Both the position numbers and the translations under genes were made by a program. The notes under the pieces were generated by a model. It worked only from the letters and a program-made list of their open reading frames with translations, searched no databases and was not told where the DNA came from. From Bradysia coprophila (taxonomy: Eukaryota > Arthropoda > Insecta > Diptera > Sciaridae), in contig NC_050738.1 in assembly GCF_014529535.1 (NCBI RefSeq), forward strand, positions 14,710,062 through 14,774,061: DNA of 64,000 bases, written 5' to 3'. Positions within the stretch are counted from its first letter, which is position 1; each line of letters starts with the position of its first letter. This document shows, piece by piece, positions 35,501 through 47,489 of this stretch.

Positions 35501-38500
35501 CTTGTTTCAGTGACTTGAACTAACCTTGTAAGTTACCATCATACGTCATATTACTGTAAGGATTCCGAGTATCAGTTTTGTTAGCACTGCCATTTCGGCC
35601 GTTGCTATTACCGTGCATTATGTTGCTATAAACCAGTCCGCCATCGGCTCGTTTATCGTGGTTATTACTCGGAATCGATTTATTCAAACTTCCGTACGTC
35701 GGTTCATTGCTTTTCATGTTTTCATACAATCGGGACTGATTCTCGTAAATCTTACTGCCATTGCTAACCGGTCCGTCCGCTCTACGATACGAATTGGAAT
35801 TGGAACCATATCCAGGCTGTTCACCCTTTTGCTGCAATTGTAATCGACGTTGTTGTTGATTTTCTAACACTCTCTTATGATGTTCTAAAGCTTCCAACTT
35901 CTGCTCCAGGACAGCCGGATTGTCCAGTGTCAATTTCATGTTAATGTAATCATTATTGTGGATTGTGGCCGCTGGTGAGTGTGCCTGCAGAATTTGTGAA
36001 TAGCTTGGTTCGCATATTATTGGACTTGTGCTTGATGATGGAGACTGGTTGTGATTAATGGGATGTGGTATGGTGATGAAACAAACACAAAATGATAACA
36101 TGAAAAAAGCAAAGAAAAAAATAATTTTTAGTTTAAGTAAATGATCAAAAAATCAAGATGGTAAATAAAAATAGCTATTTTTGTGCCGGTTATGGGGCGC
36201 CACATTTTTTTCATAGTACTTCATTATCTGTGGCTTATTTTCATGTGAACCAACTTCACATTTGACATTACAGAACAAATGTCACCATATGAAGTTGGTT
36301 CACATGAAAATAAGCGAAGTGACAGCAGCAATTTTATGACAGAATGTACTAAAATATGGCAAAACTCTATTACATTTCTTCTTAATTTCTAAACATCATT
36401 CTCCTATACGGCCTTTAACGGACTTAGAACTTACTAGTACTTCAACGAGTCAAATGATGGAAATGATTTCTTTGATGATCTTGTCGGTTCGGATCAACAA
36501 ACTTCACACAGGAAGTATCGTTTCCATCATTTGTCCCGTTCAAACCTATTCAAAACAAGAAATATAAGCCTTTAAGTCCGATTCGTAGTCTCAACTGTTG
36601 TTCTCTCTTTACATTGTTATAGCGTAAACACAGTGTAGATTTAGTGACCCATAGAGTTACACTCAAGAGATGGTATGGTGGCTCAGCATTCACCTCTCGA
36701 GTACTGATCCCTAGTCACAAAGTTCTTTGGCTCGGATTTTGTTCTATCGGTTCGAAGATAGTTGGCATTGTATGACCATTTAGTAGGCGAGTGTGTGCAA
36801 CATTTTGACGTTTAGAAAAAACAAATGGCTGGACGTAGACCACGTCGTCAACAGTGACACTAAAAAGCAGTTGTTAACATACGGACATGGCTGTAGCTCC
36901 ACAAAATCAAAGCTTTTATTTGCTTTGCGTTCGATGCCAAAAATTTGGTCGATTTGTATGCGAACGATGTTCAGATCGTTATTGCTCGAAAAATTGTCAA
37001 GTTCTCGATTGGCCCTTTCATCGGCAAATATGCATTCAGATGCCGTAAGTAATTGTGAACCGACCAGGACGTTTGCAACGGACTCATCGTGCTAACAATT
37101 TTCGTACACAGATCCTTGCTGGAGGTGCCAAGTGAAAATCATATGATTCCATATGATCAACGTCTAACACTGACATATCACACGAATTCTCAAAATCAAT
37201 ACCAGCCTCACTTGAGAAACAACAACGACAGGAAGAGTGACCACTTTGCACGAGTGTTTGGTGGTCAATCATTTATTAAACCGGATCGACAAGAACTATG
37301 CGACCCGCGATATTTTCAATCGAAGACGGATCCAGTATATAAGGCGCAACCTATTCTACCAATCGAAGCTGCTCATTCGAGTGATGCAGATGAAATCGTA
37401 AATTTGGCAATAGCCAAATCGGACCGTGAAGATCCATTGATCAAACGCGAACGACAAATGTCAAAGAAACCGTTGAATTGGGATGAGGACAACCTCGATC
37501 ATATCCATGCACTAGAGCGGTTAACGTCAAACGATTCCCGAAATTGGCAAAGACAATTTCCCCTGGAAAATGATTCTTTTGTCGTGGTAGTTCATTTTGA
37601 TGGGAGTCCTACCGTAAATTGTTGGGTTGTTCAAAATCAACATAAAGCAAGAAGACAACAATTGCTCGATGAGATGAAAAAATTGCATTGCAACAACGAG
37701 GGCGGCGAGCTTAATAAACTAATTACGAACGAGGTGTACTCTGTTTCGTACAAGGACAACTATTATCGCGGTGTTTGTCTCTATCAAATAAACACAAAAG
37801 AAGTGCTGGTTCGCCTAATTGACGTTGGACTAACTTTTCAAGCGAAAATCAGTGCAATGAAAGCTCTAGATCCACGCCTCAAGGCTGTGCAGGCTTTCGC
37901 GTTAGAGATAAACCTCGAAAAATCCCTAGATTTAACAATCGGCCAAATATTGAAGATAAATCGATTTACAGTGGATGCAAACGGAACAATTAATGTTACA
38001 CTGAGACCAGAAGTGAAGACAACTCAGTCCACACATCAAGCCATTAAAATTGCGACAATATCGATACCGGCAGGGGAACCACTTGATTTATTTTGCTTGG
38101 ACTATGGTAACATTGACAAAGGCTACATCTCGGTATGCCTACATAATCCCGAGAAAATCGAATCAATTAATCGATTGTCGGACCAGATTAAGGCCTACTT
38201 GAAGCCATTCGGAATAGCTGGCGCATACTCTCCGAATTTGGATGAAATTTGTTTCGCATATCACCGTTCCGATCGTCAATGGTATCGTGCTGAATGTATC
38301 AACGTGATGAAGAACAACGAATTCGAAGTGATTTTTATCGATTATGGCATCACGAGTACAGTGACCAGTGCAAATTTGCGAAAATTTTCGACAGAATCTG
38401 CAGAATTCTCGCAGCCGTCATTGATGCATTTTTGTCACATAAAAGGTGCGATTGTGAAAATGCGAACGCTTACTGAAGTCATCTTTATTCTTAATTCTTC

Positions 38501-41500
38501 CCAGGTATACCATTGAACCCGCCGATGGAACTTGTCGAAAAGATTGCAAAGTTTTTTGAAGAAAATCCCATTTTTCCCGTCAAGAGTGCTCAATACAACG
38601 ATGGAATGGTGATAATCGATTGTCCCAAATTAATGAGAACCATATCGTAAGTCATCAGCCGGTATGGGGGAGTATTCTACAAACACATGATATCTGCCGG
38701 GGATTATAACGATACAGCGTTACGCTGACGCTTCTAATTTATGGACAAGTGCCAATGTAGCCATTCATTTCTTTCTTTAAATATTTAGTCAATTGAAAAG
38801 GACATTCCAGCATTGATTGCTGTTATTTTTGGTTTTCATTTGAAAGTTTAATTTTCAATTTTTCGACTGTTAGGTGTTAACTGACGTTGAATTCTTTTTC
38901 TTTTGTTCCGGTTTTCAGGCAATGCCAAAATGATCACTCCTAGTTAACACTATATTCTTGTTAAGACCAATAATTATACTTAGATAAGAATTTCGTACGG
39001 AAAAATGTAATATCTGTGGTGCTCAATCTTGACACTACTTGTCATTTATATCAAACTATTGCTTTTCCAAACTCTTTGAATAAAAAGAAAATCTAAGTTT
39101 TTATAATACAAATAATAATACAAAATTTTGAACAGTAAAATAAACTCTTGTTGAGTTCTGATAAATCCTTTCATTCCATTCATTCCACTCACTTGAATTC
39201 CACATACGGGACTCTTCACATTTCTCCCACATACGAGTGAGTGATACGACTCTTTTTGGACAGAGAACGATGTGGGACAAATAAAACTGCAGAACACAAA
39301 TCACATTAAGTTAGTTCTCATGTTAAGGTTATTATTGACACTCTTATTTAGGACGAAGTGGTCTATTTTACTCAATGTATAAACAATATTTCAAGCTGTA
39401 ATGGTAGATTACAGGACATGCTGCGAAAACGATTCATTACATGAGAGAACAGTTTTGAGACGAAACCAAACTCACAAGTGTGTTTGTGAGCGCCAAGCTT
39501 CCGTAACTGTTATTTGAGACAAGTGTAGAGTGTAAAGACTACACTTGTAACAGAAGCGTTCATCAAAAATATCGAATTTATTGCTACAAATATGGCCCGA
39601 CCCTTTCAATTCAGTGTTTTCAAATTAATTTTCTAAAACTTTGAGTGCATTTGCTTATGTTGATCGTTGAAGTACATTCAGTTTAATGAACCATTGCAAA
39701 ATGTATGGTCAGGTCATCAACACTAAGAAAACAGGAATCATTTACACGAAGACATTTTACTTTTCATTTTTGCCAAATGCCAAATTAACCGTTTGCAAGG
39801 GGTAGGAATATCTTAAAATTCCCATCATGTAATGGATCATTTTCATGGGGAGCGAATTGATTTGTAATGATCAACTTTCGGATGGGGCACGCAATAAATA
39901 TGTGTTGTTTTGTTAAGTAAAATAGCGTACGAATCTATGGGACTATGATGGAATATGAATGTACTGGGTGAATGTTTCCCTCGCCCAAGGGCTACATAAC
40001 AAAATCACCCTCATATCCATTTTTCATTATTTCTCTCATAAGTATACGTGCTTTACCTTTGCTACAAGGCTGATTTACAATTGCATGATTGTCGTGTTAT
40101 TTAAATATTATTGACTTCAACACACCAGGAATTCCATTTGTAAGTCAAGATAAGATATGGATTTACAAGCCATATTTGTAGTATGATTGGTTTATTGACT
40201 AATCCGACAAACCGTCAGTTGTTTTTTTGAGAATTATGATATCACTTCAAATATTCATTAAGAATCTGCGCCACATTTTCTAGTTTTTTTTTTATGCTTA
40301 CATCGGTGATCTAATGGTGGAACGGTATAAATATACACAAATGGGTTCACTGTAATTAAGGAAGAGTAAATGGTTTTATTGACTTTGTGACTTTGTGACC
40401 TTTGTATAAAGATTCGTCACATGCTGTGACAAAAAACCGAAGAGTTGCCAGGGGCGCCGAATTCCCTTTGAAGCGTGTGTGACGCGTAACGGCCTTTGAA
40501 ATCTCTAAGAAGACTACATTTCTTGTTGTTGTGAACCCAGTTCAAATTAAAGTTACTGCAGAAGTACACGAGCGGAGCGAGTGAAAATCATCATTCATCA
40601 AGGACAGTCATCTTGCTCTATAATAATTTTCTAAATATTGCCTCGCATGAAACTATATGAATTTCTGGCTATTTTAAGACATTCTTTTGATTTCTCAAGC
40701 CCTTTGACTTTGATTGCATAGTATTAGTGTATAGGCGCCGGTCACCGGACAATTATGGAAAATTCGAAAATTCTGATAACGAGCAAATTTGTGGAAAGCG
40801 ACCTGCCTCACTCTCACAGGAGAGAATTTGAGCCAATCAGATGATATCAGAAGTATATAAGAGAACTTGGCGTTAGTTGACTTGCCTTATTCAACTTGAC
40901 GTATAGATTAATGGTTGTCGTCAATGATTGCATCAGCTTTGTCAGAACTTTTAAAAAGCTAAAGTTAACTCTTAGATCGGAAATATATTAAATCTCTCTT
41001 GATTGATTAATCAATTTTATTGATTTTCACGTCAGTAGTTTAACAATTTGGTTGACAAAGTGAATGACCGCGATAAGGCCGGCAAAAAAAGGTAGCCTTC
41101 GTAACTGAGTTAATTCACAGATTTCATATGATAGCACATTTTGTTGCAAAACAGCAACGCAACTGAAAAATGATGGAATGCCAGTCGAATTTACAAATAA
41201 ACCAAATTTAATTCCATTCGCACGTTCTCCAGAAGCATAAATATTATTGCCTACTTAATATAAGTAACAATATCGAATGAACGGATTACATATATACTTT
41301 ATGTATTGTACACATCTCATCATTGAAATAAACAAACATGAATGGTTTTGAAGTGAGTCACCTTTTTAACAATTAAATAAATTCATTGTTGTTGGTTAAA
41401 CTTATTTCACTATTTTGTGATTCATTGTGATGAATTATTGAATAAATAACAATTGGTTAAATAAAGGAAAATGTATCAAAAACCAGTATAATCAAATCAT

Positions 41501-41692
41501 AATGAAAAGAAAGTAAATAAAATTTAAAAAAAAAACAATAAAAACCTGTGATTGATTCTTTTGATTCTTTTTGGGTTTTGGTGGAATTTCAGGCGCAACC
41601 TTTTTCAACAATAATCCCTGTGATGGTTTTGGCGACAAATCACGATTATTCAACATTTGTAACTGCTGTAGCTGCTTCTCCAAATCATCCAT
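32523..41692 (-). CDS. Zyx: Zyxin (three C-terminal LIM domains), eight coding exons
   Basis: Zyxin is an actin-associated adaptor at focal adhesions and cell junctions that recruits Ena/VASP; in flies it also acts in Hippo signalling. Exons are 41692-41546, 36044-35525, 35458-35151, 34986-34945, 33535-33319, 33251-32903, 32842-32722 and 32654-32523 (stop TAA), with consistent phases, giving about 611 residues. The start is the Met of [13 protein letters not shown]. Two acidic LPPPP motifs (DDLPPPPP and [10 protein letters not shown]) are likely Ena/VASP EVH1 ligands, and [13 protein letters not shown] is proline-rich. A leucine-rich stretch [13 protein letters not shown] resembles a nuclear-export signal. 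LIM1 begins [18 protein letters not shown]2 is [20 protein letters not shown] and on; LIM3 is [16 protein letters not shown] through [12 protein letters not shown]. The 5.5-kb first coding intron holds an antisense MYND-Tudor gene. Confidence 0.95.
36233..36315. repeat. Perfect 26-bp inverted repeat
   Basis: GCTTATTTTCATGTGAACC with ACTTCA continues the left arm (36233-36258); the exact complement lies at 36290-36315 with a 31-bp loop. Probably a tiny MITE remnant in the zyxin intron. Confidence 0.8.
36887..38650 (+). CDS. MYND zinc finger plus Tudor-domain protein, nested in the zyxin intron
   Basis: Exons 36887-37044, 37112-38445 and 38505-38650 give 545 residues. Residues 14-49 form a complete MYND zinc finger: Cys14, Cys17, Cys25, Cys28, Cys33, Cys37, His45 and Cys49. 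Tudor-type regions follow. The first contains [19 protein letters not shown] and [10 protein letters not shown], where the usual Phe-x-Asp-Tyr-Gly is changed to Ile-Asp-Val-Gly. [12 protein letters not shown] lies between, and the last is canonical: WYRAECINV, then [16 protein letters not shown] plus Tudor is the layout of Veneno and TDRD1-like proteins, which scaffold PIWI/Ago3 complexes in germline granules by binding symmetric dimethyl-arginine. The Met start in [10 protein letters not shown] is the first in frame. The gene lies wholly inside zyxin's largest intron, on the opposite strand. Assignment to a specific fly orthologue is uncertain. Confidence 0.88.
38651..41545. other. Remainder of the zyxin first coding intron
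   Basis: No further gene seen. It contains the second copy of a short dispersed repeat (39234-39292), a promoter-like block near 40832-40890 and AT-rich filler. Frames near 39046-39304 on the minus strand are simple-sequence artefacts. Confidence 0.5.
40832..40890 (+). promoter_or_regulatory. CCAAT plus TATA block of unknown use
   Basis: CCAATCAG at 40833, then TATATAA at 40854-40860, then TTAGTTGACT about 15-25 bp further on, spaced like a core promoter. No coding sequence follows on the plus strand, so it may belong to a mobile-element remnant or be coincidental. Confidence 0.2.
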
Positions 41693-42308
41693 GATATCAA
41701 TGCTCGTCTGTTGCAAATAGAAAATCCAATAAAAATTTCAATCACCGAAATATGACCGACCAATTAAAAGAATTGAATTCAATTTACGAAACAAAAAAAA
41801 ATCAAAACAAATCAGCACCAAAAATTTCACAAAATGATTTGTGTGTGCTGTTCAGCCACTTATAAATAACACAATCAAATTAATTACCTTTTTCTCAAAG
41901 TGATCGAACCCAAAATACAAAACCAGTTTCTATGAGATCAGACACATGCAGTGTGTGATGTGATTACACTGATTCGTCGTTAAATGCCTTCTTTTCGGTT
42001 TTGGAATGCAATAAATGCGATTAAGAGTGTGCCACACAAAGTCAACTCGTATCTACGTTATAACGATTTGATAAGGAATTTGTGTATACGAGAGAAAAAA
42101 TATGAATGTTCCACCTTTAACGCAAAGAATCGATTATTTGACACATTTTCATTCAAACACTGTCATTCACTGGTTGGTGTATTACATCTTGATGGTGTGT
42201 ATGGAAGACCTCTGCGATTACCATACAGAGTATAATATTGTCTTGTACGACCACTAGATGGAGGTACTGTTGAATGGTTTGAATGCGAGTTGTTTGTGAG
42301 TTACTCAT

Positions 42309-43058
42309 CTCGTGATCAGAGTGGAGAGCCGAAAAATAAACGCCGGCGGCGTCTAGCCGTCTAAAAAAAAAGCGGTGGCGGCGGCGGCTAAGTACGGCTT
42401 AGCCGTTAAAAAAAGTTCAGGCGGCGACTGGGCCTAGCCGCCGACCAAAAAGGTCGGCTGGCGGCGGCTGGATGTCAAATTTTTGTAATTTTCACGAATT
42501 TTTGCGATTTTTTACGAATTTTCTAGCTTTTTACGAATTTTCGCTCTGTTCACAAGTTTTCGAAGTTTTAACGAATTTTTGCGCTTTTCGTGAAATTTCA
42601 CATTTCTGTTACGATTTTCATAAAATTTGGGTTTTTAACAAACAAATGACCATGTCCATAGACAAGATTTTCTACAAATTCTTGAAAATTTTCTTAAATT
42701 TCTCAATTTGCTTCGAATGTCGTTTTGAAGAAAAAATAAAAAAAAATACGAAAATCAAAGTAGAAAATATCTTAAAGATAGACATCGCAAGGGACATTAA
42801 AAGTACGGGTGTATTCTCAAGTAACGGTATTGTCCCAAAAAATTAATTTAATTTTGTTGGTTTGTGTCATCTTTTTGTCTTTTATGGATAAAATATGCAC
42901 GAGTCACCGAGTTAGCCGACCTAAACCTCTGGCGGCGGCTTACGGCGGCTAGCTGCAATTAGCCGACCAAAATCTCCGGCGGCGGCGGCTGGTCGTTTTG
43001 GGCCTAGCCGCCGTTTTTCGGCGGCTGAAATTTGGCGGCTCTCCAGTCTGCTCGTGAC
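42309..43058. mobile_element. GC-rich hAT-type element with 8-bp duplication
   Basis: The element is 42317-43050 (734 bp). The termini are CAGAGTGGAGAGCCG and CGGCTCTCCAGTCTG. The 8-bp duplications CTCGTGAT and CTCGTGAC differ at one position. The outer thirds are packed with GGCGGCGGCT and CTAGCCGCC motifs in inverted orientation, strikingly GC-rich against an AT-rich genome; the centre is AT-rich with repeated TTTTTACGAATTTT-like units. No transposase gene. Confidence 0.88.
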
Positions 43059-43505
43059 TCATTAAGCGACGATATAAATCAGCGAGGAGTTCCTGGCTAG
43101 TGGTTTCTTATGTTAAAGGAAAACGTAAGTCAAAACTAAAATATGTTTTGGCCACTGCGTGACTTACTTAGACGAATTATACCACTCGTCTAAGGTGACT
43201 TATATATACGCTCTATTCATCTGGATAGTTGTACGGACGGACTGTCCTACAACGCATAAGAAAAACTTACTGCAACGTATGAAATTCTCTCACAAAATCG
43301 TTCATCTATCGTTTCCACTAAGTTTTTTATGCGAGGGCAGCGGAGATGCATGGGACAAAACAATTTTTGATGTAATAGTTTCTTTACTTCAGAATTTTTT
43401 TAAAATCAAATTCAATAGTTGACCATAAGTCAAATCACATAATAATGTCTAAGCTCACTAACCAGAAATTGCGGTTTCACAGCCAGAAAATCACTAAACC
43501 AGGAA

Positions 43506-44614
43506 TTATGGACGTAATGCTGGAAATGTTGTTTCAATTTTTTCGAATAGTCGATTTTCAACCTCTTCCATAGATGCATCAGCATTCACTTCAAAGATTT
43601 GCGGTCCTTTGATTCGTCTGTAAACGTCTACGATTCTGGAATGCAATTGAATTCCATGTCAGTATCTCTTCTCATTGATTCTGTCGATTTATTACCTATC
43701 ACGGAAGGCTTGATCCTTAGCAAGTGACTGCTCCTCCGGAGTATTTGTTTGTAAAAGTCTGGTTGCATGACGCCGGACGCGTTCCTGTTCGCTTGCCAAC
43801 AAGAACAATACCAAATTTGGTTTTAGGAGATCGTGAGGCCAGTCCAAATTGACATTTTTTAAAATTTCTTCATCCGCTGTTCTACCTATAGCATAGGCTG
43901 CAGTGCTGTGCCAGAATCTTTAACGAAGATTATTAAATTATTGATCTGGAGCTCTGCTCGTAAACTAACTCGAGCCTGACACTAAAGTAACAACTAAACT
44001 AATCCACCACAAAGGACACAGGTAACGAACAATACAGAATTAGGCAACAAAAATTAAGCTCAACATTACGAGCGTAACGTTATATCTTACCTGTCCATAA
44101 TAACTGGCTCTGTGCATTTTAAAACATTGTTTGCAGCCACGTAATTACCCAATGAGTAATACGCCCGTTTCACTGTCTCCGATTGATTATCGAAAAAGTC
44201 GCGAAAGTGTGCTATTTTTGCTGGTGGTGTTTGCATAGCGCACATACGATATCTCTGTTGAACTTTAGCGGAGATTGTGGTTTTACCTGATGATTAAAAC
44301 AGAAATAACAATAATCCAAAAACCGATATGAACGGAACAACAGACCGGTTCCATCCAGGCCCTCAATCACTATAAACGGAGCCGATGCAGGTTTAGATTT
44401 GTGACTCGTTTCAACTGGTAAGTACCGTCCTTCAAATTCCTTTAAAACTCCATCTTTCTTACAAATGTCTAGGAGTTTGTGCACCTCTGGATCTTGTTGA
44501 ACCTGAAGTGCATGTAAGCTAGACTCTCACAGAATATTATAGGTAATGAGAACAGTTTACCTGAACAAGTGTGGTCAATGCGCTTTCTAACGAGTAATAA
44601 ATGCTTGACGACAT
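43506..44614 (-). CDS. UMP-CMP kinase 2 (CMPK2)-like / dTMP kinase-family enzyme
   Basis: Exons 44614-44561, 44502-44346, 44286-44091, 43917-43696 and 43635-43506 give 252 residues. The P-loop GLDGTGKTT spans the second junction and is preceded by PFIVIE, the usual lead-in of thymidylate/CMPK2-type kinases. TEPVIMDR followed by FWHSTAAYAIG is the nucleotide-binding part, and the tail is RIVDVYRRIKGPQIFEVNAD. CMPK2 phosphorylates deoxynucleoside monophosphates (dCMP, dUMP) in mitochondria. The N-terminal extension before the P-loop (about 60 residues) is shorter than in human CMPK2, and I cannot see a clear mitochondrial presequence. A cytosolic dTMP kinase paralogue is the main alternative, but the long N-terminal segment favours CMPK2. 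The start Met is the first of MSSSIYYSLE. Confidence 0.85.
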
Positions 44615-44856
44615 CGTTTTCTTGATCTGTAAGTATTATTTGTTGACGTTTACGCTCTCACACACTGGTGTACTACTTGAAAATGTCTAATATTTACCAT
44701 AATATTATAGGGTTTAACCGGTTTAACCGAAGCCTTGACCCAATCAACCCAATCTCCAAAACTTTTAAACAACAATATATGCGAAAACTTCAGAAAACAT
44801 TAAATTTCAATTTTTAGTATCGGTTTTAACTTAACTGTTCTATCCATATGGTTTAA

Positions 44857-45110
44857 GCCGGATACAATTTAATTTATAACAAAACCGTAATTCCGAGCCG
44901 AGCGATATTAGGTTTGGTTTGGACGGTTTGGAGCGCTTCAAAATGACATATTAGTTAGTCCCAACTTTTATGTCTTAGCCAGATACAATTTAATTTATTT
45001 GTATATACCCCGTAACCTAGCCGAGTAATATTAGGTTTGGATGGTTTGGAACGTTTTAAACCAATGACATATTAGTTAGAAAAGTTCCCAACTTTTATGT
45101 CATTGCTTCA
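44857..45110. repeat. Two-copy direct repeat, about 125 bp per unit
   Basis: Copy 1 is about 44857-44977, copy 2 about 44978-45110. Shared landmarks in order are GATACAATTTAATTTAT, GAGxxATATTAGGTTTGG, GACATATTAGTTAG and CCCAACTTTTATGTC. Upstream, a TTTAACCGGTTTAACCG run lies at about 44710. Confidence 0.75.
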
Positions 45111-45114
45111 AACA

Positions 45115-46624
45115 GAATGAACATCGTTACCTACTCTAAACAGGCACAACAAAATAGGAATGATAATTAGGAAGGGTATACCAGATGATGCTCGACTTTG
45201 ACTATTGACCAACACACCATCTGGTGTCACGAAGGAAAAAAAAATCCATTTTTAAAATGCTTCAAATATTATATTAATCCGATCATCAACCTAATTTCTC
45301 ATTTTATAAATGTTTGATAACGAGAAATCCGTCGAATCCGTCCCACACCAGCTATTACATTTGTTGGAATTTTAGGGCATGATTTCAAAGTGAATACTTC
45401 ATTTGAAGTGCATAAGTTTTCGCCTAGTTGGGCTCAAAAATTTTCGGGCCAGTTCGGGCCGAGTTTTTAAGTCATCGGTTCACTTCGGGTATTTAAAAAA
45501 CGTCGGCCAAAATATCTCTATTCAAAATACAATTTACAATTTAGTTCGACTTTTAAGTCTAGTTGAGTAAACTCGATACCATTGGTTGTTAATTTGGATT
45601 AGCGTTCGACTAGCATCTAAATCTATACAAGCTTCTAGAGGAACAGGTTAAGCCACCTCTTCACACAACTTGTAATGAGCGCGTTTAACAAAGTTGGTGT
45701 CACCCGCCTTTTTGGGTGTCTTAACTTATTCTTTAAGAGCCTTGATTCCAATCAAGATACGCGGGAACAAACCACCTGCCATGTAAAAAAAAATCACCAT
45801 ATCATCACGCAGACGGGAATCATCACAGTAGGTGAATTTTTGTGTGAATTCCGCCATTTCATCACCAACTGTGGTGTGTCACCTGCGTATCTGTATCTGC
45901 GTGACCTCCCCAAGTATCCAGCCTTGGATTCCAATATTCCAATATTTTCTATCTGCCGGACTCGTCATACTCAAATATTCCCTCTAATTTAAAAGCGGAT
46001 CACTTCAACATCTACTGTCATTATGCACTTGTCAAACAAACGGCACATCTCATCTCTCTCCATTTTTTAGTTTTTTAACCTTCAAAGTCGCTTCTTTTTC
46101 GGCTTTATGTGCAAAGTGTTACTGTAATTAAACAAAAGTTGCTCTTCGCTTGCAAAATCAAGGTAAATTTGACCCCCACAGGAAAATTATGAAATCATTC
46201 TCGTGCTGATAAGGTGTGAAGATCACAAATCGTGTAGTTTAATTGTTGAGACACCAAAACATAACCCTCAATGCTGTGCGTATGTTGCAAACGTTTTGTA
46301 GATTCATGTTTGAAAACATGACTGAGGACTTTGTTGGTAATTGAAAATGTTTGGAGATTCTGAGCTGAGTCAGTCGTTCAAGGTCTGGATAAATTGTTTC
46401 TAAATTGCTGGGTCAAACAAAAGTCCTAGAGTTTAACCGGCAGCTTAGTGTTTACGAACAGACACGTATCACCCCAATCCAAATAGCCAAATGCCAGTTC
46501 TCACGTCTCACAATAAATTTATTTCTGAATAAAACTAAGGAATACTGACGGCTCCTTATGTTAAACCTGTATGATGGAATCAAACGACTTGTGCAGTTCA
46601 ACAATTTTATTTTTAGGTATCGCC
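45115..46624. other. Non-coding stretch 5' of snf
   Basis: No gene supported. 45670-45735 resembles 28040-28105 (dispersed repeat). The 105-codon frame at 45675-45992 follows that repeat and has no domain. An acceptor (ATTTTTAG at 46617) just before the snf start suggests a 5' UTR intron lies here. Confidence 0.5.
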
Positions 46625-47463
46625 ATGGATATACGTCCCAATCACACAATTTACATCAACAACCTGAATGAAAAGATCAAAAAGGATGAGCTGAAAAAAT
46701 CCTTGTATGCAATCTTCTCCCAATTCGGCCAGATTATGGACATTGTAGCACTGAAAACACTTAGAATGCGCGGTCAAGCCTTTGTCATATTCAAGGAGAT
46801 CGCTAGCGCAACCAACGCCCTAAGAACAATGCAAGGTAAGACTGACCAAGTGATTTTTTGTTGCTCAATTTACGATCGATCGTCGAACAGGTTTCCCATT
46901 TTACGATAAACCAATGAGGATTGCATACTCGAAGATGGACAGTGATCTGATTGCTAAAATGAAAGGAACGTTCAAAGAGCGCCCGAAGAAGATTAAACCG
47001 CCGAAACCAGCGCCGGAAGAGAAACGGTGAGTTGGGTGCCTTAACCATTTGTGCAATGAAATGACACTAAGACAACAATTTTGCAAAATAATTTAGTGAG
47101 AAAAAGAAGAAGAACGCTGCTAATGCTGACTCTGGAAGCACGAACACAAATACGGCTGAACAGCCACCGAATCAAATTTTGTTCTTAACCAACCTGCCCG
47201 AGGAGACGAACGAGATGATGTTGTCGATGGTATGTCACTGAGCGTTTTCCTCGTAGTTCAATTTGTCTAATATTCTGATGTTCCATTTCCAGTTGTTCAA
47301 TCAATTCCCCGGATTCAAAGAAGTTCGTCTGGTACCGAATCGTCACGACATTGCATTCGTCGAATTTTCCACCGAACTACAGAGCAGTGCGGCTAAGGAA
47401 GCATTGCAAGGATTCAAAATTACACCTACGCACGCGATGAAGATTACATTTGCTAAGAAATAG
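46625..47463 (+). CDS. snf: U1A/U2B'' spliceosomal protein SNF (two RRMs)
   Basis: Exons 46625-46835, 46891-47026, 47097-47229 and 47293-47463 give 216 residues, matching the usual length of Drosophila Snf. RRM1 has RNP2 IYINNL and RNP1 RGQAFVIF, with the U1A-type loop [11 protein letters not shown]2 has LFLTNLPEE and DIAFVEF and ends [11 protein letters not shown]. The linker is Lys/Pro-rich ([14 protein letters not shown]). Insect Snf serves as both U1A (U1 snRNA loop II) and U2B'' (U2 loop IV). An acceptor directly before the start ATG indicates a 5' UTR intron. AATAAA at 47482-47487 follows the TAG stop. Confidence 0.96.
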
Positions 47464-47481
47464 AATGTAAAATTTTACAAA

Positions 47482-47487
47482 AATAAA
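47482..47487 (+). terminator. Polyadenylation signal of snf
   Basis: AATAAA about 20 bp after the stop codon. Confidence 0.6.
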
Positions 47488-47489
47488 CC

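Noticed and set aside
36672-36757. tRNA-derived SINE head (A-box-like TGGCTCAGCA, B-box-like GGTTCGAAG)
   Set aside because: The boxes are imperfect and about 70 bp apart, no cloverleaf folds, and no tail or duplication is visible.
42472-42846. 124-codon Phe-rich frame
   Set aside because: Produced by TTTTTACGAATTTT-like repeats in the middle of the hAT-type element.
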